DNA of 64,000 nt, from contig NZ_BDBN01000001.1 in the NCBI RefSeq assembly GCF_001613005.1, forward strand, positions 62,001 through 126,000, written 5' to 3'. Of this stretch, positions 41,151 to 49,496 are shown piece by piece. The stretch comes from Nocardia nova NBRC 15556 (GTDB taxonomy: Bacteria; Actinomycetota; Actinomycetes; Mycobacteriales; Mycobacteriaceae). Made by a program: the position numbers and the translations under genes. Positions within the stretch are counted from its first letter, which is position 1, and each line of letters opens with the position of its first letter. The notes under the pieces were generated by a model, which saw only the letters and a program-made list of their open reading frames with translations, searched no databases and was not told the DNA's origin.

Positions 41151-43552
41151 CCACGCACGTACGCACCGAAGCCCGGGACGGCGGCGATCCGAGCCGACAA
41201 CAGAGAATCGCCATCACTCGGATGGGAAGCGACCCCACAGTCCCGACGCTGACCGGACTTCTGGCCCGGCGCGCGCACGACGCTCCCGACGCGGAGTTCC
41301 TGCGGTTCGCCGAGCGGTCCTGGACATTCGCCCAGATCGATGGGTGGACCTCGCGCCTGGCGCATCGGCTGATCGAGGTCGACGGCGTCGAGCCGGGGGA
41401 CCGCGTCGCGATCATGCTCCCGAACGTCGTCCACTGGCCCGTCGTCTGGCTCGCCGCGCTGAAGGCAGGGGCGGTGGTCGTCCCGATCAATTCGTCCTAC
41501 CGGCGCGTGGACCTCGACTTCGTGCTGCGGGACTCGGGCGCACGGATCGTCTTCACCGACGCCGAGCGGGCCGCTCTGGTGGCCGAGGTGCGGGCGACCG
41601 ACGACGAGCTCGGCGGCATCGGCGTGATCGATGTCGCCGACGACGGGTCGGAGGCGTTTCCAGACGAGGCGCCACTGGTGCCGGCCGATGCGGAGACGCT
41701 GGCGAACCTGCAATACACCTCGGGCACAACGGGTTTCCCGAAGGCATGCATGCTGACCCATGACTACTGGGTGCGACTGAGCTGGATCTGTGCGGGCGCG
41801 ACCGGACTCGGCCCGGACGACGTGATCCTCACCTCACAACCGTTCTCCTATATGGATCCGCAGTGGAACACCGCCCTGGCATTGACGGTCGGAGCCCCGC
41901 TCGTCGTGCTACCCCGGTTCTCCGCGTCGACCTTCATGGCGGACGTACGCCGCCATGGCGTCACGTTCTTCTATGTCCTCGGGTCGATGCCGACGCTGCT
42001 GTTCAAACAGCCACGGACGCCCGAGGACCGTGACAACAAACTTCGGGCGGTGCTGTGTTCGGGAATCCCGGTCGCCCTCCACGCCGCGCTCGAGCAGCGG
42101 TGGGGTGCGCCCTGGCGCGAGATCTACGGGATGACCGAATCCGGAGCGGACCTGTTCAGCCCCTTCGACGACCGTGCGGCCGTGGGAAGTGGGAGCCTCG
42201 GTCATCCGCTGCCGACCAAACAGGTACGGGTCGTCGACGCGAACAACATCGACGTACCCGACGGCGCGCAGGGCGAGTTGATCGTCTCGGGCAGGCCGAT
42301 GATGACCGGGTATTGGAACCGTCCCGACGCCACCGCAGCGGTGCTGCGCGACGGCTGGCTCCACACCGGTGACCTCGTCGTCCGCCGTCCCGACGGTGGC
42401 ACCGTACTCGTCGGCCGGATCAAGGACATGGTGCGCCGGGGCGGCGAGAACGTCGCCTGTGCCGAGGTCGAGGCGGCGCTGGAGCGCGATGACCGCGTGG
42501 TCGCCGCCGCGGTGGTCGCCGAACCCGACGACATCTTGGGCGAGGAGATCAAAGCCTTCATCCAACTGCACGGTGGCGTCGCGGCCGACCACGCCACGGC
42601 CGAGGACATTCTCAGGCAGGCGCGCACGCAGCTGGCCCGCTTCAAAGTGCCCCGATATGTCGAATTCGTCGCTGACTTTCCCCGTACTCCGTCCGAGCGT
42701 GTCGCCAAACCGGCCCTCAAAAACCGCGCGGCAACCAACCCAGGGGTGAGCTTCGACTTCGCCCAACGGCGGACGTCGGGGGTGCCATCTAACAATGCCG
42801 GTGCGGAGTTCCTCGAGGTCGGCGTCGTGCGCAGTGTCGCCGTGGTGCGGTTGAACCGGCCCGAGAAACTCAACATCCTCGACCTGGCCACCAGACTCCG
42901 GCTGGCAACCGTCATCCGCGAGCTGGGCACCGGTGAGACCGTGCGCGGCATCGTGCTCACCGGCACGGGGCGCGCCTTCTCCGCGGGCGAGGATCTCCGG
43001 CACTCGCCGACCACCGACGCCGAGCTCAGGCAGGCCTTCGACAGCTTTCACGACATCACCCGCGCGATCTTGGCGACGCGCGTGCCCGTCGTCGCCGCAG
43101 TCAACGGCATCGCCGTCGGGGGAGCCTCCGAGATCACCCTGTGCTGCGACTCTCGCATCGGCACGGCGACGACCGAGTACTACCAGCCCGAGAACGGCCG
43201 GGGCCTCACAATCTCCAACGCGTCGAGCCTGCTGCTGCGGCGTCTGGTCGGCAACCACGCAATGCGCATGGTGCTCGGATCTCCGCGGATCTCCGCGGAG
43301 GAGGCGTTGCGGATCGGGCTCGTCGATGAGCTGGTCGAGCCCGACGCTCTTCTCGACCGCGCCATCGACACCGTCATCGCATGGACCCCGGAAGGGAACA
43401 CCACCGGACTCCATCTCGCCCTCCTGCGTCCGCAGGCGCACGAAATCGAAGCGGCTTTCGCGCGCGAAGACGACGCGGCGAGCGCTTCCTGGCAGAGCGG
43501 GGCCCTGCGCGCCGGGGTCGAGAACTTCTGGTCGGCCCGGCCGAAACCGTGA
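41147..43552 (+). CDS. Acyl-CoA synthetase/enoyl-CoA hydratase fusion
   Basis: An 801-residue two-domain protein. Residues 1 to about 525 are an AMP-forming acyl-CoA ligase: QYTSGTTGFPKACML, EIYGMTESGADLFS, GWLHTGDLVVRR, GRIKDMVRRGGENVA and the terminal lysine region VAKPAL. After a short linker (NPGVSFDFAQRRTSG) a complete crotonase follows, with VVRLNRPEKLNILDL, TGRAFSAGEDL and VNGIAVGGASEITLC. It activates an acid to its CoA ester and hydrates an enoyl-CoA. GTG start with GAGGAG; GTGA overlap with the hydrolase gene. Confidence 0.85.
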   Translation: MTTHVRTEARDGGDPSRQQRIAITRMGSDPTVPTLTGLLARRAHDAPDAEFLRFAERSWTFAQIDGWTSRLAHRLIEVDGVEPGDRVAIMLPNVVHWPVVWLAALKAGAVVVPINSSYRRVDLDFVLRDSGARIVFTDAERAALVAEVRATDDELGGIGVIDVADDGSEAFPDEAPLVPADAETLANLQYTSGTTGFPKACMLTHDYWVRLSWICAGATGLGPDDVILTSQPFSYMDPQWNTALALTVGAPLVVLPRFSASTFMADVRRHGVTFFYVLGSMPTLLFKQPRTPEDRDNKLRAVLCSGIPVALHAALEQRWGAPWREIYGMTESGADLFSPFDDRAAVGSGSLGHPLPTKQVRVVDANNIDVPDGAQGELIVSGRPMMTGYWNRPDATAAVLRDGWLHTGDLVVRRPDGGTVLVGRIKDMVRRGGENVACAEVEAALERDDRVVAAAVVAEPDDILGEEIKAFIQLHGGVAADHATAEDILRQARTQLARFKVPRYVEFVADFPRTPSERVAKPALKNRAATNPGVSFDFAQRRTSGVPSNNAGAEFLEVGVVRSVAVVRLNRPEKLNILDLATRLRLATVIRELGTGETVRGIVLTGTGRAFSAGEDLRHSPTTDAELRQAFDSFHDITRAILATRVPVVAAVNGIAVGGASEITLCCDSRIGTATTEYYQPENGRGLTISNASSLLLRRLVGNHAMRMVLGSPRISAEEALRIGLVDELVEPDALLDRAIDTVIAWTPEGNTTGLHLALLRPQAHEIEAAFAREDDAASASWQSGALRAGVENFWSARPKP

Positions 43553-43589
43553 TGACCATCAACCGACAGAACGAATGGGAGGCGGCGAC

Positions 43590-44687
43590 ATGATCGACAC
43601 CCGAGCCGCAGTACTGACCGAGATCAACCAGCCGCTCGCGCTGACCGACATCCGGGTGGACGACCCGGAGCCGCACGAGGTACGGGTCGCAGTCACGCAC
43701 GTGGGGCTGTGCCACAGCGATCTCCACTACATGACCGGCAGCGTGCCGACTGACCTTCCGGTCGTGGTCGGACACGAGGTCGCGGGAATCGTCGAAACCA
43801 TCGGCTCGGCAGTGACCGGGCTGCGACCCGGTGACCGGGTCACGGGCGCACTGACTCCCTCCTGTGGCCTGTGTGTCAACTGTGACGCAGGCCGGTCGAC
43901 TCAATGCCTGCGGGTGGAGGAGATCCGCCGCCGTCCGCGGCCGGCCTTCCAGTTCGCCGACGGGCGGCCGATCGCACGTCTGGGTGACGTCGGTGCGTTC
44001 TCGAAGCACATCCTGATGCGGCAGAACTCGGTGGTGAAGCTGCCCGACGACGTGCCCCTGCACGTGGGATGCCTGCTGTCGTGCTGCATCGTCACCGGCG
44101 TCGGTGCCGTCTTTCGCGGCGCCCGCGTCCGGCCGGGCAGCACGGTCGCGGTCATCGGTTGCGGTGGCGTCGGCTCGGCCATCATCCAAGGCGCGCGGCT
44201 CGCCGGCGCGTCAGCGATCGTCGCCATCGACCTCGACGACGATCGGCTGAAGGCGGCCCGCGGCTACGGCGCCACGCACGTCATCGACGGCGGGGTAGAC
44301 GACCCCGTGTCCGAACTTCGCCGCCTGCTCGGAGACGGCGTCGACTACGCCTTCGAGGCCGTGGGATCAGCACGGACCGCGGCGACCGCACTCGCACTGC
44401 TGCGCCCCACCGGCACCGCCTGCCTCGTCGGCATCGCGCCGGGCGGAACCGAGATCAGCGTGCCGGCCATGGACTTCTTCTTCCAGGAGAAGCGTCTCAT
44501 CGGCTCGTACATGGGCTCCGGCCAGGCCCGGGAGGACATCGCGCAGTTCGCCCGCCTCTACCAGCAGGGGCGACTGCTACTCGACGAGATGGTCACCCGC
44601 GTCGTCCCGTTCGCCGAGATCAACGAGGGCTTCGAGGCGATGTCCTCGGGGGACGTCACGCGCATCGTCGTCGACCTCCAATCCTGA
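43590..44687 (+). CDS. Zinc-dependent alcohol dehydrogenase (MDR family)
   Basis: A 365-residue medium-chain dehydrogenase. Catalytic zinc ligands are C in VGLCHSDLHY, H-E in VVGHEVAG and the second Cys region LLSCCIVTG. The structural zinc loop is CGLCVNCDAGRSTQC. The NAD motif is VIGCGGVGSAIIQGA. It resembles class III-type dehydrogenases that oxidise primary alcohols and would follow ester hydrolysis in the proposed route. GGGAGG lies 8 bases upstream of the ATG. Confidence 0.88.
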   Translation: MIDTRAAVLTEINQPLALTDIRVDDPEPHEVRVAVTHVGLCHSDLHYMTGSVPTDLPVVVGHEVAGIVETIGSAVTGLRPGDRVTGALTPSCGLCVNCDAGRSTQCLRVEEIRRRPRPAFQFADGRPIARLGDVGAFSKHILMRQNSVVKLPDDVPLHVGCLLSCCIVTGVGAVFRGARVRPGSTVAVIGCGGVGSAIIQGARLAGASAIVAIDLDDDRLKAARGYGATHVIDGGVDDPVSELRRLLGDGVDYAFEAVGSARTAATALALLRPTGTACLVGIAPGGTEISVPAMDFFFQEKRLIGSYMGSGQAREDIAQFARLYQQGRLLLDEMVTRVVPFAEINEGFEAMSSGDVTRIVVDLQS

Positions 44688-44716
44688 ACCCGCGAACGAA
44701 TATCGAGGTGAGCTCC

Positions 44717-46180
44717 ATGACGAGCAACGAGATCACGATGCCCGAACCGCTGAACTACATCGCCGACGAGTGGAGCGAGTGTGCCACGGTCGGCGACGCG
44801 TGGAACGTCGACCCCAATACCCGCGAGCCCGTTCACCGGCTCGTCACCACCACAGCCGAGGACCTCGAGCGCGCACTGCAGCACGCGGAACGCGTCTACG
44901 AGGTCGGCCGCTGGGATGCCGACGCCCGGCTCGAGCGCGCCCAGATGCTCGAGCGCGCCGCCGACCTCATGGCGAGCCGCAGCGAGGACATCGCCCGCGC
45001 CGACTCCCTCACCAGTGGTACGCCTATCAGTGTCACGCGCAAGGTTGCGGCGTTCCTGCCGCACCGGATTCGTGCGACGGCGGCCGACCTGGTGGCCATC
45101 CCGCGCGTCACCGCCTTGTCCGCGGGTGGCCGGGACGTTCGGCTCTACAAGGTGCCGTGGGGGCCGGCCGCGATCCTCACGCCGTGGAACGGACCGAGCT
45201 TCATCCCGGCTGCCAAGGTGGTCAGCGCGATCGCCGCGGGGTGCCCGGTCGTTCTGAAGCCGTCCGAGCATGCACCGAGCAGCGCGCAGATCATTGTCGA
45301 GTGCTTCGTCGAGGCGGGCCTGCCGAGCGGCGCCCTGCAGCTCGTGCACGGTACCGGCGATGTCGGTGCGCGGCTCACCTGCGACCCGCGTGTCAAGATG
45401 GTCTGCTTCACCGGTGGACCCGGCGCCGGGCGCGCCATCGCCCGTGCCGCGGCGGAGGACTTCAAGGTCCTGCAGCTCGAGCTGGGCGGCAACAACCCGG
45501 TGATCGTGCTCGACGACGCCGACATCGACGTCGCCGCGGACGGCATCCTCGAGGGCATGACCAAGCTCAACGGTCAGTGGTGCGAAGGGCCCGGCAAGGT
45601 CCTCGCCCCGCGCGGCCTGGTCGATCGGCTGCTCGACGCGTTGACGGAAAGAATCTCGAAACTCGAGGTCGGTCACTCCCTGGACGAGAACGTCACGGTC
45701 GGTCCCATCTCGAACGGCTCGCACTTCCGGACGCTCCAGGACAGGATCGAGGGGCTCCGTGCTCTCGGGGCCACGATCCACCAGCCTGCCGCGCTGCCCG
45801 ACCTCGGCGGCTATTTCCTGTCACCGACCGTCGCCGCGGGCGCGGATCCCGGACGCGCAACCGCCGAGTTGTTCGGTCCGGTGATCTCGTTGCACGCCGT
45901 GGACTCCACCGAGGCGGCGCTGCGCATCGCCAACGCCAACCCGTCGGGTCTCGACGCCTACGTCTTCGGCGGGGACACCGACCGGGCCATCGACGTGGGC
46001 TCTCGGATAGTCGCCGGAGAGGTACGGGTCAACGGCGCCAAGATCGCCGATCTCGGTGACGACTCCGCGCAGAGTTTCTGGGGCCCTGCTGGTATCGGCG
46101 GCCACGGGCCCGCGGAATCGGTGCGCGTGTTCTGCGGCGACCGCGTTGTCGGCGTCGACTCCCCGGAGCTGCCGCTATGA
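44717..46180 (+). CDS. NAD(P)-dependent aldehyde dehydrogenase
   Basis: A 487-residue ALDH. The catalytic Cys is in LNGQWCEGPGKVL, the general base Glu in LQLELGGNNPVIVL, and the cofactor region in VCFTGGPGAGRAIA with WNGPSFIPAAK. It oxidises an aldehyde to the acid that the CoA ligase upstream could activate, or plays the PuuC role for gamma-glutamyl aldehydes. Substrate not deducible. GAGG lies upstream of the ATG at 44717, and it is in the same transcript as the alcohol dehydrogenase. Confidence 0.88.
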   Translation: MTSNEITMPEPLNYIADEWSECATVGDAWNVDPNTREPVHRLVTTTAEDLERALQHAERVYEVGRWDADARLERAQMLERAADLMASRSEDIARADSLTSGTPISVTRKVAAFLPHRIRATAADLVAIPRVTALSAGGRDVRLYKVPWGPAAILTPWNGPSFIPAAKVVSAIAAGCPVVLKPSEHAPSSAQIIVECFVEAGLPSGALQLVHGTGDVGARLTCDPRVKMVCFTGGPGAGRAIARAAAEDFKVLQLELGGNNPVIVLDDADIDVAADGILEGMTKLNGQWCEGPGKVLAPRGLVDRLLDALTERISKLEVGHSLDENVTVGPISNGSHFRTLQDRIEGLRALGATIHQPAALPDLGGYFLSPTVAAGADPGRATAELFGPVISLHAVDSTEAALRIANANPSGLDAYVFGGDTDRAIDVGSRIVAGEVRVNGAKIADLGDDSAQSFWGPAGIGGHGPAESVRVFCGDRVVGVDSPELPL

Positions 46181-46225
46181 GGCACCGCCTGTCTTGGGCA
46201 AAGGACTCGAAGAGTTTGGAGAGAG

Positions 46226-47863
46226 ATGCAGATCGAAGTTGAACTAGCCCGGGTGCGGCGCGTCGAAGGCAAGCGACCGGTAGACAAGAGAGCGTTGATC
46301 GCGGTCGGCGCGCTCTTGGCCACGGTCACCAACGCGGTCGCCTTCATGCTCCCGCCGCTCCTTCCGGTGATCACGACCAGTTACGCCCACAACTCGGTGA
46401 GTGCGGCCGTCTGGATGTTCGCCGCATTGACGCTGGGAGGCGGCGCCGGCTTCGTGCTGATCCCGCGGCTGACCGACATGCTGAGTGATCGGTCCATGAC
46501 TCTGTTCGCCGGCGGCGTCCTGACTGCCGGCGCCCTCGTGGCGGCGATCGTCGACAACTACGTCGCGCTGGTGATCGGCTCCGCGCTCCTGGGCTTCGGC
46601 AGTTCCGCGCAGTTCGTGCCGCTGAGTTTCCTGCGCCGATATCTGCGCGGGGGCCGCGTTTCGACGGCCGTCATGGTGCTCGTGATGGCCACGGGCAGCG
46701 GCGTGGTGCTCGGTATGGTGGGTGGTGGTATCTCGGTGCGGATCTGGTCGCTGCCAAGCCATCTCAATGCTGACGGCACCGTGCCCACGCTGTCGATCGC
46801 GCCCTTCTACTTCATCCTGGCCGGGCTCTTCGTTCTCACGACCCTCGCGCTGCTGGCGGTCGTGCCGAACTGCCGGCCCGAGTCCACGGGGCGACTCGGG
46901 GTCGTCAACACCGTGTGGCTGATCGGATGGGTGTCCCTCATCCTGCTGTCCCTCAGCGCGCCGCCGGACAGCACGGTCGGCAAGAATGCCACGGTGATCC
47001 TCCTCGCCGGAGTGCTCGCGGCCGCCGGGTGGGTGGTGGCGGAGCGTCGGGCGTCGACGCCGGTCTTCGACATCAAAGTGCTGCGCACGCCGTATGTCAC
47101 CACGGCATGTGCGTCTGCCGGGCTGTTCGGCTGCATCGATGCTTCGTTCCTGGTGCTGGCGAACTACTACGCCCAAACCGTGAACGAACTGCCTGTCTCG
47201 GCCGACGGTGGCCGAACGGGATGGTTGCCCGCGTTCGCCGAGTACGGCTTGAGGTTCGACCCGCTGCAGACGAGCCTGATCCTGCTGCCGTTCGCACTCA
47301 CGATGTTCATCAGCGGCAGGTACTCGGAGAAGCTCATTGCTCGCGGCCGGCCGGAGGCCGTCCTGGCGGGCGGTGCCGCTCTGTGCGGGCTCGGACTGTT
47401 GTTCCTCGCCGTCGCTCACGACCAGGCCTGGCACTATGTGCTCGCGTCCGGGATCATCGGTCTGGGGAGCCGGGCGGGCTACAGCGCCGCGTTCGCGATT
47501 CCGCAGTTCGTGGTTCCGGAGGCGAAGTCCGGTATGGCCGCGGGTATGCCGGGAACGATCATGGCCATCGGCATCTCGGTCGGCGCGGCGCTCGTCACGA
47601 TTCTGCTGAACGGATCCGGATTCGTGTACCACTCGGTCGATCTTGCGCAGCTGAGGGCGGGCAGGATGGATCCCTCCGCGATCGACTTGCGGAATTCGGA
47701 TTATCTCCTCGACGGCGCCCACATGCCGAGCGCTGATGCGTACACGACGGCCTACTTCGTGTCGCTGGTCTTCCCGGCCTTGGTCGTGGTCGCGACGATA
47801 TTGTCGCGCAGGCGCCACAAGGGCGGCTTCACCGCTGTACTCGCGGCGCGTCTTGCCGGCTGA
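46226..47863 (+). CDS. MFS transporter, 14-TM (DHA2-like)
   Basis: A 545-residue inner-membrane protein with about 14 hydrophobic helices. The first half carries IPRLTDMLSDRSMTLFAGG (motif A position) and the repeat half FISGRYSEKLIARGRPE. It is likely the uptake or efflux carrier of the catabolic island. GGAGAG lies just before the ATG, and it is the last gene of the plus-strand operon before the convergent TetR gene. Confidence 0.85.
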   Translation: MQIEVELARVRRVEGKRPVDKRALIAVGALLATVTNAVAFMLPPLLPVITTSYAHNSVSAAVWMFAALTLGGGAGFVLIPRLTDMLSDRSMTLFAGGVLTAGALVAAIVDNYVALVIGSALLGFGSSAQFVPLSFLRRYLRGGRVSTAVMVLVMATGSGVVLGMVGGGISVRIWSLPSHLNADGTVPTLSIAPFYFILAGLFVLTTLALLAVVPNCRPESTGRLGVVNTVWLIGWVSLILLSLSAPPDSTVGKNATVILLAGVLAAAGWVVAERRASTPVFDIKVLRTPYVTTACASAGLFGCIDASFLVLANYYAQTVNELPVSADGGRTGWLPAFAEYGLRFDPLQTSLILLPFALTMFISGRYSEKLIARGRPEAVLAGGAALCGLGLLFLAVAHDQAWHYVLASGIIGLGSRAGYSAAFAIPQFVVPEAKSGMAAGMPGTIMAIGISVGAALVTILLNGSGFVYHSVDLAQLRAGRMDPSAIDLRNSDYLLDGAHMPSADAYTTAYFVSLVFPALVVVATILSRRRHKGGFTAVLAARLAG

Positions 47864-47922
47864 CCGGTGGCGCCGGCACACCGGCGGTTCGCCTCCGTTC
47901 CGAGGCGGCCGTCGGCGTGCAG

Positions 47923-48531
47923 TCAGCCCGCGATTGCGGCGGAACCGAGTCGGACCCTGAGCCAACCCCCGAGCACGGAGTCCGCGATCTCCATCTGTCT
48001 CGGGACGACGGACGGGTCGTTGTAGGTGATCCAGTTGACGGCGAAGCCGTCGGCCAGCGTGGCGATCGTATAGACGATCTCGTCGATGGTCTCCGAGTCG
48101 AGAGCCTGACCTGAGGCGGAGTCTCGGAGCGCGGCGCGCATCATCTCCATCGCCTGGTCGTACACCGCGATCCCGCGGTCCCCGTGCTGACGCCGTGCCC
48201 AGTTGATCAGTTCCATCGCTGCGGCGGCGAAGCTCGGTGACTCGAGGTAGCACTCCATCGCGCCCCGCAGGAGCCGCCGAGCCGTCTGCTCCACGGACGC
48301 CTGCGGTTCGCTCACCGGGGCGAGTTCTTGGAACTTTTCGGAGACGTACTTGAAGACGTCGGCGAACAGGTCCTCTTTTGTCCCGTAGCAGTAGTGCAGC
48401 ATCGCCAGGTTGGCGTTGGCTTCATCGGTGATGCGCCGTGTCGTCGCTCCGTCGATGCCGTGGGCCGCGATGACCTCGATGGCCGCCTTGACGAAGTCGC
48501 CGCGCCGTTCGGTGGCGGAGATCCTGGACAC
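47923..48531 (-). CDS. TetR family regulator of the catabolic island
   Basis: A 202-residue TetR protein. The HTH is IEVIAAHGIDGATTRRITDEANANLAMLHYCYGTKEDLF (about residues 18-56), with a helical ligand domain after it. Start is GTG with GGGAGG upstream. Two copies of the island operator lie in its own divergent promoter (48565-48649), and others lie at 37105 and 38245. Autoregulation and control of the island are strongly suggested. The effector is probably a pathway intermediate. Confidence 0.85.
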   Translation of the reverse strand: MSRISATERRGDFVKAAIEVIAAHGIDGATTRRITDEANANLAMLHYCYGTKEDLFADVFKYVSEKFQELAPVSEPQASVEQTARRLLRGAMECYLESPSFAAAAMELINWARRQHGDRGIAVYDQAMEMMRAALRDSASGQALDSETIDEIVYTIATLADGFAVNWITYNDPSVVPRQMEIADSVLGGWLRVRLGSAAIAG

Positions 48532-48564
48532 GAATCCTCCCGGTGCAGAGTTGCGCCAAGAAAG

Positions 48565-48649
48565 TTAGACGCTTGATTAAGTCAAGATCGAGATTAGCAC
48601 GACAGAGCACGTCCACTTTCTTAGTCAAACACTTTAATCAGATGACCGA
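48565..48649. promoter_or_regulatory. Two TetR-type operators in the TetR/membrane-protein divergent promoter
   Basis: At 48621-48649 TTAGTCA-N15-TGACCGA matches the 38245 site with two mismatches in the right arm and the same central TTTAA. A second, inverted variant at 48565-48585 (TTAGACG ... TTAAGTCAA) resembles it on the other strand. Both lie between the TetR GTG (48531) and the membrane protein ATG (48758), suggesting autoregulation and control to the right. Confidence 0.65.
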
Positions 48650-48757
48650 TTTAGTGTAGCGTGTGATCCAGATCGCAGGGTCGGCCGCCAGCCACCGGAT
48701 CTTCACCCGGCCTTCACTGCAGTGACGAAGGCATGACTCACACGAGGAACTGATGAC

Positions 48758-49450
48758 ATGAAGGAACTGCTCTTTTTTGTGGCCGATCTCTGGATGATCG
48801 TTGTCGGCTACCGCTACGGATGGCGCTTCGTCCGGCGCTATCGCAACTATCTGCTCGGCCTGGAGTGGATGATTGTCGCCACGTCGGGCACCAACTTCCT
48901 GGTATGGTCCCTGCTCGGAAGCCCTACGGGGAGCCCCCTGTACGACGTCGCGTACTTCTTCGACGCCTTCTCCCGCTCGGTCGGCATCACGCTCATCCTT
49001 GTCCTGGGGCTGATGCGTGTGACGCACGGATACAAAGCTGGCGTCGCCGTCGACGTCGGCGCCTTCGGCCTTGCGATCGCCGCAGGCCTCTATCTCCAGC
49101 AGTTCCGTGGCCACGAGCTCCACCTCGGCCCGGCCACGTTCTACGTGGTAGTCAACGTTCTCACCACGATTTTCCTCGCCTACTTCGTGTGGCGGCTCTG
49201 GAAGATCGGCGCCAAGGCTCCCGCGATCGCGACCGGGCTGGTCAGTGCGGCGGCGACTGCGGTTGTGCTGATGTACGACTTCTTCCCGTTCCCGGACGAC
49301 GAATACCGCACGGGCTTCTACATCTTGGCGCTCACTACCTGGGGATTCCAGATGTTCGTTTACTTCCGCGCCTACGGCGCGCTGCACGACCACAACGTGG
49401 CGCGCGGCATCGAGCCGGCCCCGGACGCCCACAGCGCCGTTCGCTCCTGA
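48758..49450 (+). CDS. Polytopic membrane protein of unknown function
   Basis: A 230-residue protein with about seven hydrophobic helices and an aromatic-rich first segment (MKELLFFVADLWMIVVGYRYGWRFVRRYRNY). No transporter motif is recognisable, and helix count recalls 7-TM sensor or carrier proteins. AGGA lies 9 bases before the ATG. Placed behind the island operators and 46 bases ahead of the PuuB-like oxidase, it is probably co-induced and may be a small permease or sensor for the substrate. Confidence 0.55.
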   Translation: MKELLFFVADLWMIVVGYRYGWRFVRRYRNYLLGLEWMIVATSGTNFLVWSLLGSPTGSPLYDVAYFFDAFSRSVGITLILVLGLMRVTHGYKAGVAVDVGAFGLAIAAGLYLQQFRGHELHLGPATFYVVVNVLTTIFLAYFVWRLWKIGAKAPAIATGLVSAAATAVVLMYDFFPFPDDEYRTGFYILALTTWGFQMFVYFRAYGALHDHNVARGIEPAPDAHSAVRS

Positions 49451-49496
49451 GCGTGCCGGACCACTCATCCCGAATATGTAAGCGAGGAACAATCGG

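Noticed and set aside
41909..43441. 510-residue minus-strand frame
   Set aside because: Mirror of the CoA ligase-crotonase fusion; no recognisable motif.
46244..48253. 669-residue minus-strand frame
   Set aside because: Arg/Gln/His-rich mirror of the MFS and TetR genes; no family-like segment.
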